Made by a program: the position numbers and the translations under genes. From assembly GCF_000428905.1 (NCBI RefSeq), contig NZ_AUAV01000013.1, positions 124,001 through 188,000 on the forward strand: a stretch of DNA of 64,000 nt. Reading direction: 5' to 3'. This stretch comes from Brumicola pallidula DSM 14239 = ACAM 615. GTDB lineage: Bacteria; Pseudomonadota; Gammaproteobacteria; Enterobacterales; Alteromonadaceae. The notes under the pieces are model-generated. The model saw nothing but the letters and a program-made list of their open reading frames with translations. It made no database searches and was not told the origin of the DNA. Shown here in pieces: positions 29,295 to 39,362 of the stretch; positions within the stretch are counted from its first letter, which is position 1, and every line of letters begins with the position of its first letter.

Positions 29295-30336
29295 GCTTGG
29301 TAATCCTTAACGTTTGCGTTAGCTGTTGAATACGCGTTAGCCATTCTTGCTTGTCATTATCAGGCAAAAAACTGGCACTAATACTATTGCTTATGAGCGC
29401 CACAGTGTCCTCCTCTGTCAAATCAAGTTTGTCGACTAAGGCATAAAAATTTTCATTTAAATAGCCACCAAAATAGGACGGGTCATCGGAATTTACCATT
29501 ACCCGCAAACCATCATTCAACAGCTCAACTATATTGTGTTCGCGCATATCGTCAATAACACATAGTTTCAAATTACTCAGCGGACACACTGTCAGTGGGA
29601 CTTGATGTTGTTTCAAATAGGCCATCAATTTAGGATCTTCAATGCTGCGAACGCCATGATCGACCCGGTCTACTTTAAGTAAATTAATCGCTTCCCATAC
29701 GTATTCGGGTGGGCCCTCTTCTCCCGCATGAGCAACTAACTTAAAGCCCAACAATGCAGCCTGTGCAAATACACCTTGAAACTTTGATGGCGGATTATGC
29801 AATTCAGCACTGTCTAAGCCAACGGCGGTAATCATTGAATAATAGGGCTGTGCTTGTTGTAAGGTCTCGATCGCATTGTCTTCACTTAAATGCCGTAAAA
29901 ATGACAAAATCAGATAAACAGATACACCAAGCTCAGTTTTTGCTTTATCAATTGCTCTTGCAAATCCCGGCATAAACACGTCGTAAGTAATCCCTCTTTG
30001 AGTATGCGTTTGCGGGTCAAACATAATTTCAGTATGCACAATATTTTGTTCGTGACATTTGCCTAAATAAGCCCACATCAGCTCAAAGAAATCATCTTCG
30101 TCGCGCAACACATCCGCACCTTGATAATAAAGGTCAAGAAAACTTTGTAAGTTGTTGAACTGATATGCATCTTGAATAGCTTCAACGCTTGCAAATGGTA
30201 GCGTAATATTGTGTTTTTGGGCTAGGCGCCACATTAACTCAGGCTCCAACGTACCCTCAATGTGCAAATGCAGTTCTGCTTTGGGCAACTGTTGAATTAG
30301 TTGCTTGAGTTTGCTCATTTTGGTGTCAGTGCTCAT
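29287..30336 (-). CDS. Adenine deaminase (adenosine-deaminase-like family)
   Basis: A 349-residue metal-dependent deaminase. Zinc ligands are in AELHLHIEG (about residues 20-28), VAHAGEEGPP, VDHGVRS and the Asp pair in NSDDPSYFGG. DPQTHTQRGI and FLRHLSEDNA are features of the adenine-specific branch rather than adenosine deaminase proper, hence the call. It converts adenine to hypoxanthine plus ammonia in the cytoplasm. It overlaps the secreted nucleosidase gene downstream. A purine permease remnant diverges from it. No signal peptide is present. Confidence 0.87.
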   Translation of the reverse strand: MSTDTKMSKLKQLIQQLPKAELHLHIEGTLEPELMWRLAQKHNITLPFASVEAIQDAYQFNNLQSFLDLYYQGADVLRDEDDFFELMWAYLGKCHEQNIVHTEIMFDPQTHTQRGITYDVFMPGFARAIDKAKTELGVSVYLILSFLRHLSEDNAIETLQQAQPYYSMITAVGLDSAELHNPPSKFQGVFAQAALLGFKLVAHAGEEGPPEYVWEAINLLKVDRVDHGVRSIEDPKLMAYLKQHQVPLTVCPLSNLKLCVIDDMREHNIVELLNDGLRVMVNSDDPSYFGGYLNENFYALVDKLDLTEEDTVALISNSISASFLPDNDKQEWLTRIQQLTQTLRITKHA

Positions 30337-30478
30337 TATTTATATTCCGGTCGAAAACCAATGGTATTGTCGGCGAGGCTTAAATTTGATTCCTTTACCG
30401 ACGCGTTTCATTGTAATGCGCATGCACAATACTAAGTAAAATAGGCTTTTGATAATCATTTTTTAATTAATTACTCAT

Positions 30479-30790
30479 ATGCTTACTTTGTTTTATAAAA
30501 TTGGCAGTCCTGTCAGTAATATGGCCACAACACCTGCACTAGTTATGGTGGGTATTTTTATGGTGGATTCAATTAAAGAACTCGATTTTTCGGACTTAGC
30601 TAGTGTAGTTACAGCAACCATTGCCCTGATGGCAATGCCCCTGACATTTAGTATTAGCGAAGGAATTGCCTTGGGTTTCATCACTTATGTTGGAATTAAG
30701 GTCGGCATCGGTGAATATAAAAAAGTGAGCCTGATTACCTATTTTATGGCAGCGGTATTTTTGCTCAGATACGTACTTTATTTAAAATAG
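30479..30790 (+). pseudogene. C-terminal stump of an NCS2 (AzgA-like) purine permease
   Basis: About 103 codons whose sequence MATTPALVMVGIFM, ALMAMPLTFSISEGIALGFITY and a final YFMAAVFLLRYVLYL match the last helices of AzgA/NCS2 adenine-guanine-hypoxanthine permeases. The other three quarters of the protein are absent, and upstream sequence is non-coding. The ATG at 30479 is fortuitous. It lies divergent from adenine deaminase, as a purine uptake gene would. A short functional protein is unlikely. Confidence 0.8.
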
Positions 30791-31093
30791 CGCATGCATA
30801 AAGTTTGACTACTAACATTAAACAGAGACTTGCAGACCAGTCAAGCCTCTACTTTTCATACATCTGCGGTAGATCCATTTTCATTGTGTGTAAACTGTTA
30901 TATAATATTCAGTTGATCGTGCTTTTTACTTGATTCAAGCTTTCGAGTTTTAAAAACTTTTGCATCTCATTATATAAGCCATGAGGTTTATACAATGGGT
31001 ATGAATAAACAATCAGCGTGTTTAGCACTTTAGCTATTTTTTCGCTACCTTATTAATCCGTAGTTTAACTTTTAAGCGTAAACAAAATACCCT
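30791..31093. other. Intergenic, nothing supported
   Basis: 303 AT-rich bases between the permease stump and the SWIM-protein gene. They should contain the latter's promoter, but I cannot assign boxes. No gene seen. Confidence 0.5.
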
Positions 31094-32821
31094 ATGCCAG
31101 ATAGTAATCCAATTTTACAGTTACAAAAGCTTGCCGGAAGACGTACTTTCGACAAAGGAGAAATGCTGTATTTTCAAGAAGCAGTTCATCGCTTTACTAG
31201 AAATCAATTAATAGTGACAGCTATAGTTCAAGAAATTCAAGAGTTTACTGTGAAACTTTCTATCGTTGATGGTCAGTACGAAGGAAGTTGCAATTGTTCT
31301 GACTCCGAAGGGTTCGACTTTTGTAAGCATTGTGTTGCTGTCGCACTCACCGACATTTCGCGTGAAGCCGAACTAGAAGTGTTGCAAGAAGGTGATGAAA
31401 TTCAGCGGATCACTGGATATATTGAAAGCATGTCCGAAGCAGAAGCAAAAGCAACGCTATTAAAGCAAATTACTAGCGACATTGATAAAACCGAACAATG
31501 GGTTCTGTTTGCTGATGTTCGCAATGGAAAAATAAATAAAAAAGCGTTAATAGATATTATTAACAAAGCGCTTCCTTTACGAGAAGTATGGCGTCAAAAC
31601 AGAGTAAAAACCTACTTTGAGACCGCAATAGAAAAGTTTAATCGGTTAATTTCAATATTACATAAATTACCGACCGACCCTGCGTTCGAGCTAACCCAAA
31701 CTGCCTTGCTGAGATACAACAAAGCGCTTGGAAAAATTAAAGATGACAAAGGCTATCGACTTAAAGTTGAAGTGACGCTGGTTCAGGCTTTTGCAACGTT
31801 CACCAGTGAATTGAATTGGACGCCCCAGCGTAAAGTGAGCTTTTTAATGTCACTTTATCATCAACCATTTTCTAATTTTGCTCTACCTTCAATCTACAAG
31901 AGATTCGTACAAAAATACCCTGAGTTAATCGAATTATTTATTGAGAAGCTGGTTAATCTTGAATGCCAATTTGAACAAACCGAGACCAGCTCGATCCAAA
32001 TCGAAAAAACTGTCGATGACACGCATGTACTAATATTGACTGATCTTGCCCTATACTACGCAGAGAGCGGTCCAGAGGTGTCAACTGAAAATAAACTTAA
32101 GCTTATTGAATGTAAGCATAAATTGGCTACTAATCTGACTGAGTATATAGAACTGGCAGAGTTATGCGTTTCATTAGGATGTAAGGATATAGCTAGAAAA
32201 TACATCACAGAGATCGAAAGTCATACACTCAATTATAGGCAAGAAAGTAAACTGCTAACGCTGAGCGCTAATACACAAGAGCAGGTAGAAGATATCGACG
32301 CTTCGCTGGACCTGCATTGGTCAGCATATGAACGTTCATTAGAGGCAAGCGATTTTCACGCTGTGCTCAGCTTGCTCGAGGCCTCCGATAATAAGAGTGA
32401 AGCCGATGTTCAACATTGGTTTGAAAAAGCCCAGGCACTATTGATTGAGCGCTTAGAGGATACCGACAATCAAGACACTCTATTTGAACTGTATCTAGCA
32501 TGTGATAAGAAAGATATCGCGATTGCTGAAGCGCAAGACGTAATTTTGTCGAATCCATTGCTGCACAAAATTTCAAAGTTAGGCATAGAAATGCAACCGG
32601 ACTTAGGTTTTGTGCTGTATCGCAGACTTATCCGGACGTATCCAAAAAATACCGATACACAAGGTTATGAAACTGCGATTACGTTGTTGAAAGAACTAAA
32701 ATCTGCATTAAAGAGTAAAAAGCAGCATCAATCTTTTGATTTTTTAATCAGTGAATTGATTTTTGATTTTAAACAAAAACGAAAGTTTATTGCATTGCTG
32801 CAGGGTCAATTTGGCTTGTAA
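31094..32821 (+). CDS. SWIM zinc-finger protein with long helical repeat tail
   Basis: A 575-residue protein with an N-terminal SWIM zinc finger: C66, C68, C77 and H79 in CNCSDSEGFDFCKHC, the CxCx(n)CxH pattern. SWIM domains bind DNA or proteins and occur with helicases, transposases and two-component genes. Residues about 120-560 are alpha-helical and acidic, with TPR/HEAT-like periodicity (ELAELCVSLGCKDIARKYI; LYLACDKKDIAIAEAQDVI). No enzymatic motif is visible. The gene is monocistronic. Function is unknown. Confidence 0.8.
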   Translation: MPDSNPILQLQKLAGRRTFDKGEMLYFQEAVHRFTRNQLIVTAIVQEIQEFTVKLSIVDGQYEGSCNCSDSEGFDFCKHCVAVALTDISREAELEVLQEGDEIQRITGYIESMSEAEAKATLLKQITSDIDKTEQWVLFADVRNGKINKKALIDIINKALPLREVWRQNRVKTYFETAIEKFNRLISILHKLPTDPAFELTQTALLRYNKALGKIKDDKGYRLKVEVTLVQAFATFTSELNWTPQRKVSFLMSLYHQPFSNFALPSIYKRFVQKYPELIELFIEKLVNLECQFEQTETSSIQIEKTVDDTHVLILTDLALYYAESGPEVSTENKLKLIECKHKLATNLTEYIELAELCVSLGCKDIARKYITEIESHTLNYRQESKLLTLSANTQEQVEDIDASLDLHWSAYERSLEASDFHAVLSLLEASDNKSEADVQHWFEKAQALLIERLEDTDNQDTLFELYLACDKKDIAIAEAQDVILSNPLLHKISKLGIEMQPDLGFVLYRRLIRTYPKNTDTQGYETAITLLKELKSALKSKKQHQSFDFLISELIFDFKQKRKFIALLQGQFGL

Positions 32822-32987
32822 TTCAAAATATTAACAGAAACAATTTGTTAACCGATAAGTTCAAAGCAAACAACTTTTTTACGATAAATACCCTCAGGGA
32901 TAATGCAACTAATAGTTGTTTACCCCTGACTAATGTTTATAATCAAGCTAAGTTGTTGTGAGCTAACACAAATTGCAGGAGAAAGTA

Positions 32988-33383
32988 GTGAAATTCAGAG
33001 TATTAGTAAGTCTTTTCGTATCCGCGTTATTTTTCGTCAGTGCAAACGCGCAAGAAATGACGGATGATGATATTGCCCAACGTATTAAACCGAGCGGTAA
33101 TGTCCATATTGCAGGCGCAGCACCAGCTGTCGCAGCAGGCCCTCGTACCGGCGAGCAAATCTATAATGGCGCATGTGTTGCGTGCCATGCAGCAGGCGTT
33201 TTAGGCGCTCCTAAGTCACAAGTTGCGGCTGAATGGCAGCCACGTTTAGATGAAAAAGGCTTTGACCAGGTTTGGAAAAATGCGATTGACGGAATTAACG
33301 CAATGCCAGCAATGGGGGCTTGTGGTGACTGTTCTGACGACGATATAAAAACAGCAATAAATTATATGATCGAAGGAATTTAA
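32988..33383 (+). CDS. Cytochrome c5-type periplasmic monohaem cytochrome
   Basis: A 131-residue protein from GTG 32988, with CAGGAG seven bases before it; a TTG five codons upstream is less likely. The signal peptide ends near ANAQE. The haem motif CVACH (C63, C66, H67) and the Met ligand in INAMPAMGACGDC define the cytochrome c5 family, whose extra C-terminal Cys pair forms a disulfide. It carries electrons in the periplasm, commonly to terminal oxidases or reductases. It is monocistronic. Confidence 0.93.
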   Translation: MKFRVLVSLFVSALFFVSANAQEMTDDDIAQRIKPSGNVHIAGAAPAVAAGPRTGEQIYNGACVACHAAGVLGAPKSQVAAEWQPRLDEKGFDQVWKNAIDGINAMPAMGACGDCSDDDIKTAINYMIEGI

Positions 33384-33456
33384 TTCTTTGTAGATTGCAT
33401 GGAAAGCGATTCCCTAAGAAAATTGCATTATAGGGTTGTAAAGGTTTTTTGTTTAA

Positions 33457-36063
33457 ATGAATAGAGATGATACCGTTATAGGTGAGCTTTCTGAACAAGA
33501 ATTGCGCGAGCTAATTCCACAACTTCAGGATCTCACCGAAAAGTATAAGCGCGCTGAAAAAATTCAGAAGGCACTTTTTGAGATCAGTGAATTAGCTAGT
33601 TCAGTGAGTAATCTTGATCGTCTTTATAAAGCAGTTCATGACATCGTTAGCGATTTTATGAATGCCGATAACTTCTATGTTGCCTTTTTTGACCCCAGCG
33701 ATAAAAACGTCGATTTTGCTTACTTCGTGGATGAGCTAGATGAAGAAGTAATTTCGTTAGTTCCATATGAACGTATTATGGATGGCATTACTGGTTATAT
33801 TCTCAAAAATGGGAAAAGCTTGGTTATGACCAAAGAAAATACCGAATCTGTTTTAGAACAAACCGGTATTCAGATGCTGGGAACCCCTCCTGTCGACCTT
33901 ATTGGTGTGCCTCTAAAGCGCAGTGCTGACGTAATTGGCGCCATGGTGGTGCAGAGCTATAATGACGATGTGCGTTATAGCCCAGACGATTTCGAAGTTC
34001 TCTCATTTATCTCACAACACATTGTAACAACCGTTGATCGAGTTAAAAGCCGCGAAGTGACTGAACGAACCATCCGCGATCGCACTAAGCAGTTACGCAG
34101 TATTAATGACGATTTACAAGAAGAAATTCTCGAACGCCAAAAGATTGAATCGCTACAAACCGCGTTGTTTGAAATATCAGAGCTGTCAGTTTCTTTGGAT
34201 GATGATATTCCTCGTTTTTATTTAAAATTGCACGAAGTTCTAGCTCGCTTAATCAGCGCACCAAACTGTTTTGTTGCTGTTTTGAATAAAGACAAAGACA
34301 AACTTACCTTTCCATATCTTAGTGATGAATTACATGACTCTGTTGATGAGCGTCCGTTAGGTTTAGGTTTAACCGAATATATTATTCGTCGCGGCGAAGC
34401 TTCATTGATCGACAATTCAAAGATTTTATCCTTAGTCGAAGAAGGTGAAGTTGACGTTACCGTAGCGCAAAATATGATGGAACATAATAACTCTTGGTTG
34501 GGTTCACCATTAGTCATAGACGGTGAAGTGCAAGGCGTTATTGCAGTACAAACCTACGGTAAGCTTGAAAACTATACACAAAAAGATTTAGACATTTTAC
34601 GTTTCGTGTCACACCATATTGCAGTAGCAATGGAGCGCAGAAGAAGCGCTGAGGCACTCAAAGAATATAACCTGCAATTGACAAACAAGGTGCAGGAACG
34701 CACCGAAGAACTTAACCAAACTAACGAGTATCTGAAAAAACAGATAGAACAGCGTAAAGAGATCGAGCTAAAACTGATCCATGACGCACATCACGACTCA
34801 CTTACCGATTTACCTAATCGCGTTATGTTTAATAGCCGCCTTGAGCTTGCAATTGCAAACAAAAAGCGCCACCCCGAAAATCAATTTGCGGTGTTATTTA
34901 TTGATTTAGACAGGTTCAAAGTGATTAACGACACCTTAGGCCACCATGCAGGCGATGAGTTCTTAGTCGAAGTTAGCCAACGTATTTCATTATATAAACG
35001 CGGCCACGATTTATTAGCCCGCTTAGGCGGTGACGAATTCGTTATTCTATTAGACAACTTCGAAGATATTAAAGCAGTTGAAGAAGTAGCATCTCGTGTT
35101 ATCAATTCCGTGTCTATACCATTTATGCTCGACGGTAAAGAAATGTTTAGCGGTGCAAGCCTAGGTATTGCGCATCTTGATAGTAACTATATGTCAGCTG
35201 ACGAAGTATTACGTGACGCTGATGCAGCTATGTACCAAGCTAAAAGTCTTGGCCGGGGACGCTATGTTACGTTTGATAAGAGCATGCGTGAAAAGTTACT
35301 TGGGGATATTCAATTAGAGTCAGAGTTTCGTAAAACGCTAAAAGAGAAAGGCTTCGATTGTATATTGCAGCCCGTTGTTAAGCTTGAAGATGAATCCGTA
35401 CTGTATTTTGAATGCACGCTACAATGGCACAACGAGTCGTTCGGCAAAATAAACCGAGAGCAGTTTTGGCAAATCGCTGAACAATGCGGTTTGACACTAG
35501 AATTAAATCAATTCTTGTTAGATGGCGCTATTGGTTTATTAGGCCAGTGGCAGAATGATGCTGAACACGCGCATCAACGCATTGGCGTGAGTTTATCAGT
35601 TGAACACCTCATGAAAAAAGATCTCGTGGATGAGCTGATCGCACATGTAAAGGATAGCGAATTTGACGCTGAGAAATTGCTACTGGAGTTTTCAGAAAGT
35701 GCTCTCAGCAATCGTTCACAGTATATATTGCCGTCTATTAAGAAGTTAAAGCGCCATGGTTTTGGTTTAATTTTAGATAACTTTGGTAGCGGCACGGCAT
35801 CATTAAATTATTTGTTCTCTTACCCATTCGATTTTATTAAAATTGATGAGCGGTTTATTCAATCTTTCACACGCTCCGAGAAGAACTTACGCTTCATTGA
35901 ATCGGTTATTTTAGTCGCGGAAAAAGTGGGGCTAATTGTTATCGCCGAGGGCATTTCAAGTAAAAGTAAGCTGGAGAGCTTAAAAGGCTTGGGCTGCGAA
36001 TACGGCCAAGGTGATATATTGGGCAGAACCATATTACTCGACTTTGTCGACGATGATAGCTAA
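33457..36063 (+). CDS. GAF-GAF-GGDEF-EAL signalling protein with degenerate EAL
   Basis: An 868-residue cytoplasmic protein. Two GAF domains occupy about residues 40-200 and 235-395; each starts with the same KAL/TALFEISELA pattern, so they are a duplication. Coiled-coil linkers lie near 200-235 and 400-440. The GGDEF domain (about 445-605) has an intact GGDEF at 524-528 and is expected to make cyclic di-GMP. The EAL domain (about 615-865) has E652-C653-T654 instead of EAL, D774-N775 instead of the DD pair, and EGISS in place of the usual EGVE, so phosphodiesterase activity is doubtful. No transmembrane segment is seen; input is probably a small molecule bound by GAF. Confidence 0.92.
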   Translation: MNRDDTVIGELSEQELRELIPQLQDLTEKYKRAEKIQKALFEISELASSVSNLDRLYKAVHDIVSDFMNADNFYVAFFDPSDKNVDFAYFVDELDEEVISLVPYERIMDGITGYILKNGKSLVMTKENTESVLEQTGIQMLGTPPVDLIGVPLKRSADVIGAMVVQSYNDDVRYSPDDFEVLSFISQHIVTTVDRVKSREVTERTIRDRTKQLRSINDDLQEEILERQKIESLQTALFEISELSVSLDDDIPRFYLKLHEVLARLISAPNCFVAVLNKDKDKLTFPYLSDELHDSVDERPLGLGLTEYIIRRGEASLIDNSKILSLVEEGEVDVTVAQNMMEHNNSWLGSPLVIDGEVQGVIAVQTYGKLENYTQKDLDILRFVSHHIAVAMERRRSAEALKEYNLQLTNKVQERTEELNQTNEYLKKQIEQRKEIELKLIHDAHHDSLTDLPNRVMFNSRLELAIANKKRHPENQFAVLFIDLDRFKVINDTLGHHAGDEFLVEVSQRISLYKRGHDLLARLGGDEFVILLDNFEDIKAVEEVASRVINSVSIPFMLDGKEMFSGASLGIAHLDSNYMSADEVLRDADAAMYQAKSLGRGRYVTFDKSMREKLLGDIQLESEFRKTLKEKGFDCILQPVVKLEDESVLYFECTLQWHNESFGKINREQFWQIAEQCGLTLELNQFLLDGAIGLLGQWQNDAEHAHQRIGVSLSVEHLMKKDLVDELIAHVKDSEFDAEKLLLEFSESALSNRSQYILPSIKKLKRHGFGLILDNFGSGTASLNYLFSYPFDFIKIDERFIQSFTRSEKNLRFIESVILVAEKVGLIVIAEGISSKSKLESLKGLGCEYGQGDILGRTILLDFVDDDS

Positions 36064-36075
36064 CCCGCTTTAACC

Positions 36076-38082
36076 TTAGAGCAGGTCTCGTAAGTTGGCT
36101 ATCCCTTTAGCGCCTTTTTCTTTTCTCTCTTCGGGCGTTGCTTTTTTCTTTTGAAACTCCCATTCAACATCGTCCTGCGGTAATTCATAGAGGAAACGAG
36201 ACGGTTCTGGCTGAATAACTTCACCAAATTGACGACGCTCTCTGGCGATGCTAAACACAAGCTCTTTTTGAGCACGCGTAATACCTACATATGCTAAGCG
36301 ACGTTCTTCATCAATATTATCCTCTTCAATACTACTTTTATGTGGCAACATTCCCTCTTCCATTCCTACCATGAAGACATAAGGGAATTCCAGTCCCTTG
36401 GATGCATGCAGTGTCATCAGTTGCACCTGATCGGCTTCAGCGTCATCTTCACCTCGCTCCATCATGTCCCGCAAAATCAATCGATTCACAATTTCAGGTA
36501 AGGTCATTGGTGGCTCTAAATCATCACCCTTAAGCATATTATCAACCCACCCAAACAATGTACTGACATTTGCCATCCCCATTTCCGCCGCTTTAGGACT
36601 CGTGCTTTGCTCATACAACCATTCTTCATAGCCCATGGTTTTAATGAAGTCTCGCAATACTGCAACTGTATCGCCGCGCTTTGCGTTGTCCGCGGCTTGC
36701 ACTACCCAACGTGAAAACTGGTCCACGGATTGGTAGGCTTTTGCACCTAATATGCTATTCAGACCACTGTGACAGCAAGCCTCAAATAAGCCCGTTCTAT
36801 TGGCGTTTGAAAAGTGCCCCACTTTTTCTAGGGTTGCACGTCCGATACCTCGAGAAGGTGTATTGATAACTCTAAGCAACGCATTGTCATCGTCTTGATT
36901 AACCAGTAAACGTAAGTAGGCCATAACATCTTTAACTTCGGTGCGCCCGAAAAATGACGTTCCACCGCTTATTTTGTATGGGATCCGGTTTGTCATTAAT
37001 ACTTTTTCAAACAAGCGAGATTGATGATTTCCTCTGTACAAAATAGCGTAGTCAGCGTAGCTCGTATTATTCATAAAGCGATGCGCCATTAATTCCGCGA
37101 TTACTTTTTCAGCTTCGTGTTCTTCATTTTTAGCCACCACAACTTTGAGTTTTTCACCATACGGCAATTCGCTAAATAGACGCTTTTCATAAACATGCGG
37201 GTTATTTTGGATCAGAATATTAGCGTTGTGTAATATCCGTCCTGATGAGCGGTAGTTTTGCTCTAACTTAATCAGACGAAGACTTGGGAAGTCCTTTTGT
37301 AGTAAAACTAAGTTTTGCGGCCTTGCACCTCGCCATGAATAAATAGATTGGTCGTCATCGCCTACCACCGTGAATCTGGCTCGCTGACCCACCAATATCC
37401 GAACTAATTCATACTGACTGGTATTGGTATCTTGATACTCATCCACCAGCAGGTATTTGAGCATACTCTGCCATTTGTTACGCACCGCTTCATTGGTTTT
37501 CAGCAATAGCGTGGGTAACAAAATAAGGTCGTCGAAATCCAGAGCGTTGTATGCTTTAAGGTGTGATGCATATTCCACGTAGTAGTTTGCTTGCTCAATT
37601 TCACTGTCGCCACGGGCCATTTTTAATGCAGCCTGAGGCAGGATCAGATCGTTTTTCCAGTTTGAAATCGTCGACTGCAATGCTGACAGTAAGTCTTTAT
37701 CACCATCATATTCTGCTTCGGTAAGGTCGCGTAGCAGGCTCATTGAGTCTTTATCATCAAATAATGAAAAGCCCGCTTTATAGCCTAACTGTAAAACGTG
37801 TTTTTTGATAATACTGAGTCCAAGTGTGTGGAAGGTTGATACTTTTAAACCACGTGCTTCTGCTTTGCCTAGCGTTTGTGCAACACGCTCCTTCATCTCT
37901 CGAGCGGCTTTATTGGTAAACGTAACCGCCGCGATTTGTCTTGCTTTATAACCACATTCACGCACTAAATAAGCAATTTTATTGGTAATAACACGGGTTT
38001 TACCACTGCCGGCCCCTGCGAGCACCAAGCATGGACCTGATACATATTCGACGGCTTCTTGTTGGGCATCATTTAAGCGCAT
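36076..38082 (-). CDS. rep: ATP-dependent DNA helicase Rep
   Basis: A 668-residue superfamily 1A 3'-5' helicase that helps replication forks pass protein barriers. [11 protein letters not shown] starts the Q-motif region, Walker A is GAGSGKT (residues 22-28), and motifs [52 protein letters not shown] and [10 protein letters not shown] follow in order. Length and N-terminus match Rep rather than UvrD (720). It is convergent with the GGDEF gene and divergent from ubiK. Confidence 0.95.
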   Translation of the reverse strand: MRLNDAQQEAVEYVSGPCLVLAGAGSGKTRVITNKIAYLVRECGYKARQIAAVTFTNKAAREMKERVAQTLGKAEARGLKVSTFHTLGLSIIKKHVLQLGYKAGFSLFDDKDSMSLLRDLTEAEYDGDKDLLSALQSTISNWKNDLILPQAALKMARGDSEIEQANYYVEYASHLKAYNALDFDDLILLPTLLLKTNEAVRNKWQSMLKYLLVDEYQDTNTSQYELVRILVGQRARFTVVGDDDQSIYSWRGARPQNLVLLQKDFPSLRLIKLEQNYRSSGRILHNANILIQNNPHVYEKRLFSELPYGEKLKVVVAKNEEHEAEKVIAELMAHRFMNNTSYADYAILYRGNHQSRLFEKVLMTNRIPYKISGGTSFFGRTEVKDVMAYLRLLVNQDDDNALLRVINTPSRGIGRATLEKVGHFSNANRTGLFEACCHSGLNSILGAKAYQSVDQFSRWVVQAADNAKRGDTVAVLRDFIKTMGYEEWLYEQSTSPKAAEMGMANVSTLFGWVDNMLKGDDLEPPMTLPEIVNRLILRDMMERGEDDAEADQVQLMTLHASKGLEFPYVFMVGMEEGMLPHKSSIEEDNIDEERRLAYVGITRAQKELVFSIARERRQFGEVIQPEPSRFLYELPQDDVEWEFQKKKATPEERKEKGAKGIANLRDLL

Positions 38083-38206
38083 GCAGAGTTCTCAAGGGGA
38101 AAAAGTAGCAAAGAAAAGAATTATAACAAATGATCAGTTAATAACGCTTTTTTCTTTTTCATTTCGGGATACAATTACCACTAGAAAGTGAAGCCAAGGA
38201 CAAACA

Positions 38207-38452
38207 ATGCTAGATCCCAAGAAATTAGAAGAAATTGCTAAAAATATCAGTAATGCAATACCCGCCGGTATGAAAACAATGGCAGGTGAAGCGGAAGGTA
38301 AAGTAAAGCAAGTGTTGCAAGCCCAATTGTCGAAACTTGATTTAGTTACGCGCGAAGAATTTGACGTTCAAAACCAAGTACTTATTCGTACTAGAGAAAA
38401 AATGGAAGCAATGGAAGCGCGTATTGCAGCGCTCGAATCTGCATCAGAATGA
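38207..38452 (+). CDS. ubiK: Ubiquinone biosynthesis accessory factor UbiK
   Basis: An 81-residue BMFP/YqiC protein: MLDPKKLEEIAKNISNAIP, then a C-terminal coiled coil with VTREEFDVQNQVL and MEARIAALE. UbiK binds UbiJ and scaffolds the late, soluble ubiquinone hydroxylation complex. ubiA and ubiC are the next genes on the opposite strand, so ubiquinone functions cluster here. Confidence 0.92.
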   Translation: MLDPKKLEEIAKNISNAIPAGMKTMAGEAEGKVKQVLQAQLSKLDLVTREEFDVQNQVLIRTREKMEAMEARIAALESASE

Positions 38453-38495
38453 ACCAATAAACAAAACCTTATAAAAGAGTTGTTGACCAAGTTTA

Positions 38496-39362
38496 CTACA
38501 TCAGTACGCCGAACAATAAGCCAAATGTGATGACCAAACCAACCCAATGGTTATGTAAAAAGGCAGCAAAACACGCGTCTCTTTGACGCGTTTTTATTAG
38601 CCTGAACTGGTATATAAACATCAATGCTGCGAACACTAGGCCAACATAAAAGCTGAAGTGCAGATTGGTGATCCAACCAACGTATGCCAGCAAGATCAGT
38701 GTCACGGCATTTAAAAATACAATAATAATGACATCAAATCGACCAAATAAGATGGCGCTCGACTTTACCCCAATGCGTATGTCGTCTTCTCGGTCTACCA
38801 TCGCATAGGCTGTATCATAGGAGACAGTCCAAGCTAAGTTAGCTAGATAGATGAGCCAAAGCCATGCGGGTAATTCGCCAGTAATAGCCATAAAAGCCAT
38901 CGGAATAGCCCAACTAAAAGCCGCTCCTAGTACCACCTGTGGCAAATGTGTATAACGTTTCATAAACGGATAAAGGCTGGCGAGAAATAGAGCCCCTAGT
39001 GACAGTATAATAGTGTTCGTATTGAGAAATAAAACCAACGCGAAAGCCAGAACGACTAGCAGATAAAACAGTTGCAATGCTTCTTTAGGTTTTACTTCAC
39101 CAGAAACAATGGGTCTCGCTTGTGTTCTTTTTACTGCGCCATCAACCTTGCGATCAGCATAATCATTAATAACACAACCGGCAGAACGCATAAGGAAGAC
39201 GCCTAAAATAAAAATAACAGTAATATGCCATGGCGGTAGTCCATTTGAGGCCCACAGTAAGCCCCAAACCGTTGGCCATAATAATAAATAGATACCAATC
39301 GGTTTGTCGGCGCGCATTAAACGCCAGTAAGCACCTTTTTTTTGCCAGCGCAACAACGTCAT
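38496..39362 (-). CDS. ubiA: 4-hydroxybenzoate polyprenyltransferase
   Basis: A 288-residue integral membrane prenyltransferase with about 8-9 helices. Both Asp-rich motifs for Mg-diphosphate are present: NDYADRKVDG and DTAYAMVDREDD. It attaches the polyprenyl tail to 4-hydroxybenzoate in the inner membrane. The ATG overlaps the ubiC stop by 4 nt, so it is translated with ubiC. Length matches E. coli UbiA (290). Confidence 0.96.
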   Translation of the reverse strand: MTLLRWQKKGAYWRLMRADKPIGIYLLLWPTVWGLLWASNGLPPWHITVIFILGVFLMRSAGCVINDYADRKVDGAVKRTQARPIVSGEVKPKEALQLFYLLVVLAFALVLFLNTNTIILSLGALFLASLYPFMKRYTHLPQVVLGAAFSWAIPMAFMAITGELPAWLWLIYLANLAWTVSYDTAYAMVDREDDIRIGVKSSAILFGRFDVIIIVFLNAVTLILLAYVGWITNLHFSFYVGLVFAALMFIYQFRLIKTRQRDACFAAFLHNHWVGLVITFGLLFGVLM

